Origin: Myxocyprinus asiaticus
Taxonomy: Eukaryota > Chordata > Actinopteri > Cypriniformes > Catostomidae
Direction: 5' to 3'
DNA: 64,000 nt
NCBI RefSeq assembly: GCF_019703515.2
Contig: NC_059362.1
Span: forward strand, 29,800,326 to 29,864,325
Shown here: in pieces, positions 61,753-64,000 of the stretch
How the letters are laid out: each line of letters begins with the position of its first letter
How positions within the stretch are numbered: position 1 is the first letter of the stretch
Notes under the pieces: model-generated
Told to the model about the DNA's origin: nothing
The model's input: only the letters and a program-made list of their open reading frames with translations
The model's database searches: none
Program-made: the position numbers and the translations under genes

Positions 61753-63377
61753 ATAGTAAATAGAAAACTTATAAACAATGAGAGAAGACCTAAATGTAAT
61801 GCCATTTAAGCCTAGAGTATACTACATGACTCAAACCAATCTCTGATGTTTTGAGTCAGCGACTGGTTTGCGATGAATAGTCTCAGATCTCACAACCAAT
61901 GGTCTTAGTGTGCGCAGACATGTCGAAGACACTTCAACGAATTTCAGACTTGCTTTATCTCTAGACCTCTTGTCGTCAGGTGTGCAACAATGAGCAACAG
62001 TCAATGACATACAGAGCGCAAGAGGAGAGCAAGTTATTGGGAAGCAGTAGACAAAAAAAAAAAGTCTAATATTTGCAGCTGTTATTCTTTATGTCCTTTG
62101 CAAACAAGTGCAAAAATGGGTGCAAGCTGTTCTTTCATGTTTGTTGACATGATATCAACATACGCGAGCTTCTTTATCGCAATTTTAAGATGCTATCCGT
62201 TTGAAACGGTACAAAGCTAAAGACAGCTGTAACGGCCGTTTTGTTTTGCCAGTTACATGCGGATTTAAATGGAAATAACCGTCCGATCTGAAAATATTAA
62301 AAAGTGAATGCGTGTATGAATGCATTCTTCAGTGTGTCTGATATCAACATGCAGGGACACAGATATGAGAAGCAGTAGGGTGACCATACGTCCTCTTTTT
62401 TCCCGGACATGTCCACTTTTTTGGACCTGAAAAAAGCGTCCGGCCGGGATTTCAAAATTGGCTATAAATGTCCGGGATTTGGCTTTCTTCATATTGACGT
62501 GCAGTTAGGGCTCTCATACATTCTATGTATTTGATACTCCACAGAAGTTTGTGTTCACGTGTCCTTATGTGATTATTCTGACAGAGAGCGGCAGACTAAG
62601 GGTGCTTGGCTGTAGCCTCGTTAGGCTGAATATCTCAGATGCCACGTCATCAAGCACCGTCGAAGGCCGTCTCAATTGTGAGGACACTTGGAAGGCAGCC
62701 TCGTATCGCAGCCTTCTTTGCCATGTTTTGGAGGATGCATCGGGTGTATCATTTGTGGCCTTCAATCACCCACAATTCTTTGCACATATCCCAAATTATT
62801 TAAAAAAACGGTGGAAAAAGAGTTGCGTGACCACAGAGGCGGAAACCTTTATGACGCTGCTTACTTTTTTTTTCTTCTATCTTCAGGTTTTTATTCACAT
62901 TTGCACCAAAATTATATGTAGAAAAATTAAAAATGCAAGCAGTTTATACAATACAACAAATTAGAAGATACAAAGCACAAATAAATAAATAAAAGGGCAA
63001 TTACATGAATTTGAAAAGTTTTAAAAGTTTTATAGTTTTTACAAGTCTAGGGTTCTGTTTTTTCATATTTGAAAGGGTTTAAATATAAATTCTAAGATCA
63101 GTGTTTCAAAATGTATTATATTAAGGCTTTTTTTGAGTGACTCTAGCTTTGTGAATAAAACATTTTGCTAAAATAATTAAGGGATTGACATATTTCTCAT
63201 TTTCTGAAGTATATGGGCTTTCTAAACAAAGTAAAATATCACATGGTTCTAAGCTTATGGTTCACCATGCACACTTACTAGACCATCTCATTCTAGCATT
63301 GAGTGCTGAGGAGTCTAGCCTACAGCCTCAGAAGGACTGGTCTAGGAAGGACACAGCCTTACTAGGCTGCAGCCTTC
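60475..63377. other. Gene-free stretch
   Basis: No supported exon. 61720-61751 is a long A run. 62370-62490 has GGTGACCATACGTCC/CCGGACATGTCC-type sequence with complementary GTCCGGGATTT, typical of decayed fish transposon ends. 62640-62790 is GC-richer without a supported product. Confidence 0.5.
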
Positions 63378-63520
63378 CATTTATAATAATTAATTATAAT
63401 TTATAATTATATAATTATAATAATTTATAATTAATTTTCTTTATTTATCACACATTATACATTTGCACATATACAGTGAAATTCTTCTTTTTCACATATC
63501 CCAGCTAGGCTGGGGTCAGA
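63378..63520 (-). mobile_element. 5'-truncated copy of the SINE seen at 41672-41930
   Basis: In reverse orientation it carries CCCAGCCTAGCTGGGATATG, AAAGAAGAATTTCACTGTAT and TGTGTGATAAATAAAG, plus the same TTATAAT-type simple tail. The tRNA head is missing. Confidence 0.9.
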
Positions 63521-63809
63521 TTTGAGAAACACCCTAAGTGTGCAGTCTTAAAAAAAAAGAAAAAAAAAAAAACTCTTTCTCTCTCTCTTGCCCGCCCGCT
63601 TGCTTTGTGCGCGCAGCCATGCACTGTATGTGTGTAGGCAAAATGTCACCAGACGTGCTCTGCACTCTCAACCAGAATCATAAATAATGTAAGTTGCGAA
63701 AACAATGTTGACTTTGAAATACACTACTTATCAGGGAAACGTAAACTAATAGGATGGACAAAACAGACCATGATTAAAATTTTACAACCCCTTCCTCTGA
63801 TATTTGTTA

Positions 63810-63883
63810 AATTTGTTAAATAAATTAAATACATAATTTAATTTATGTAAATTAAATTATGTATTTAATTTATTTAACAAATT
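63810..63883. repeat. 74-bp AT-rich near-perfect palindrome
   Basis: Arms of about 36 bp, 63810-63845 and 63848-63883, are exact reverse complements around a 2-base centre. The outer ends read AATTTGTTAAATAAATTAAA. It could extrude as a cruciform. No coding content. Confidence 0.93.
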
Positions 63884-64000
63884 ACATTTATTGTAACGTA
63901 TATATTTAAAAATGTATAATATTTTTATACATTTGAAATGTGTAAATCTTAAAAAAATGTTGTTGCTTGTTTCACCTCTCACATGGCCTGATCTGTGTTT

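Overview
The window is vertebrate nuclear DNA, most likely from a cypriniform (carp-like) teleost. The evidence is one gene split into seven exons with GT-AG introns, an AT-rich background with many simple repeats, and a fish-type transposon load. That load comprises Tc1 elements including a Sleeping Beauty-like lineage, hAT miniature elements, DIRS, L1/Tx1 and L2 retroelements, and three copies of a tRNA-derived SINE that resembles the carp HAmo family. There is no operon structure and no prokaryotic gene.

The only host gene I can support is rnf144a on the minus strand, coding from 55212 down to 48902. It encodes an RBR-type E3 ubiquitin ligase (RING1-IBR-RING2 plus a C-terminal membrane anchor). 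All seven coding exons join in phase to 293 codons plus a stop, and the predicted catalytic cysteine is present. Its 5' untranslated exon(s) and promoter were not identified and may lie to the right of 55231. Introns 3, 4 and 6 carry miniature inverted-repeat elements.

Layout: 1-1320 is repeat-like AT-rich DNA. 1325-9422 is a nested retroelement stack: an L1/Tx1 element is split by a DIRS1-like element, whose interior is replaced by an L2 LINE and a Tc1 element. 9423-13820 is a second composite with inverted terminal repeats of about 0.55-0.63 kb, a DIRS-ORF1-like fragment and an inserted Sleeping Beauty-like Tc1. 13.8-40.6 kb is gene-free and holds MITEs, hAT elements, SINEs, Tc1 relics and microsatellites. 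40.67-43.88 kb is another nested composite with a SINE inside a Tc1 inside an inverted-repeat element. 45.79-47.37 kb is a nearly intact Tc1. 48.9-55.2 kb is rnf144a. 55.2-64 kb is again gene-free and repeat-rich.

I found no convincing undescribed biological system. The most informative observations are the dated nesting orders with target-site duplications, a Tc1 transposase broken by a single stop codon, a MITE about 20 bp from an rnf144a splice acceptor, and an AT-rich near-perfect palindrome near the right edge.
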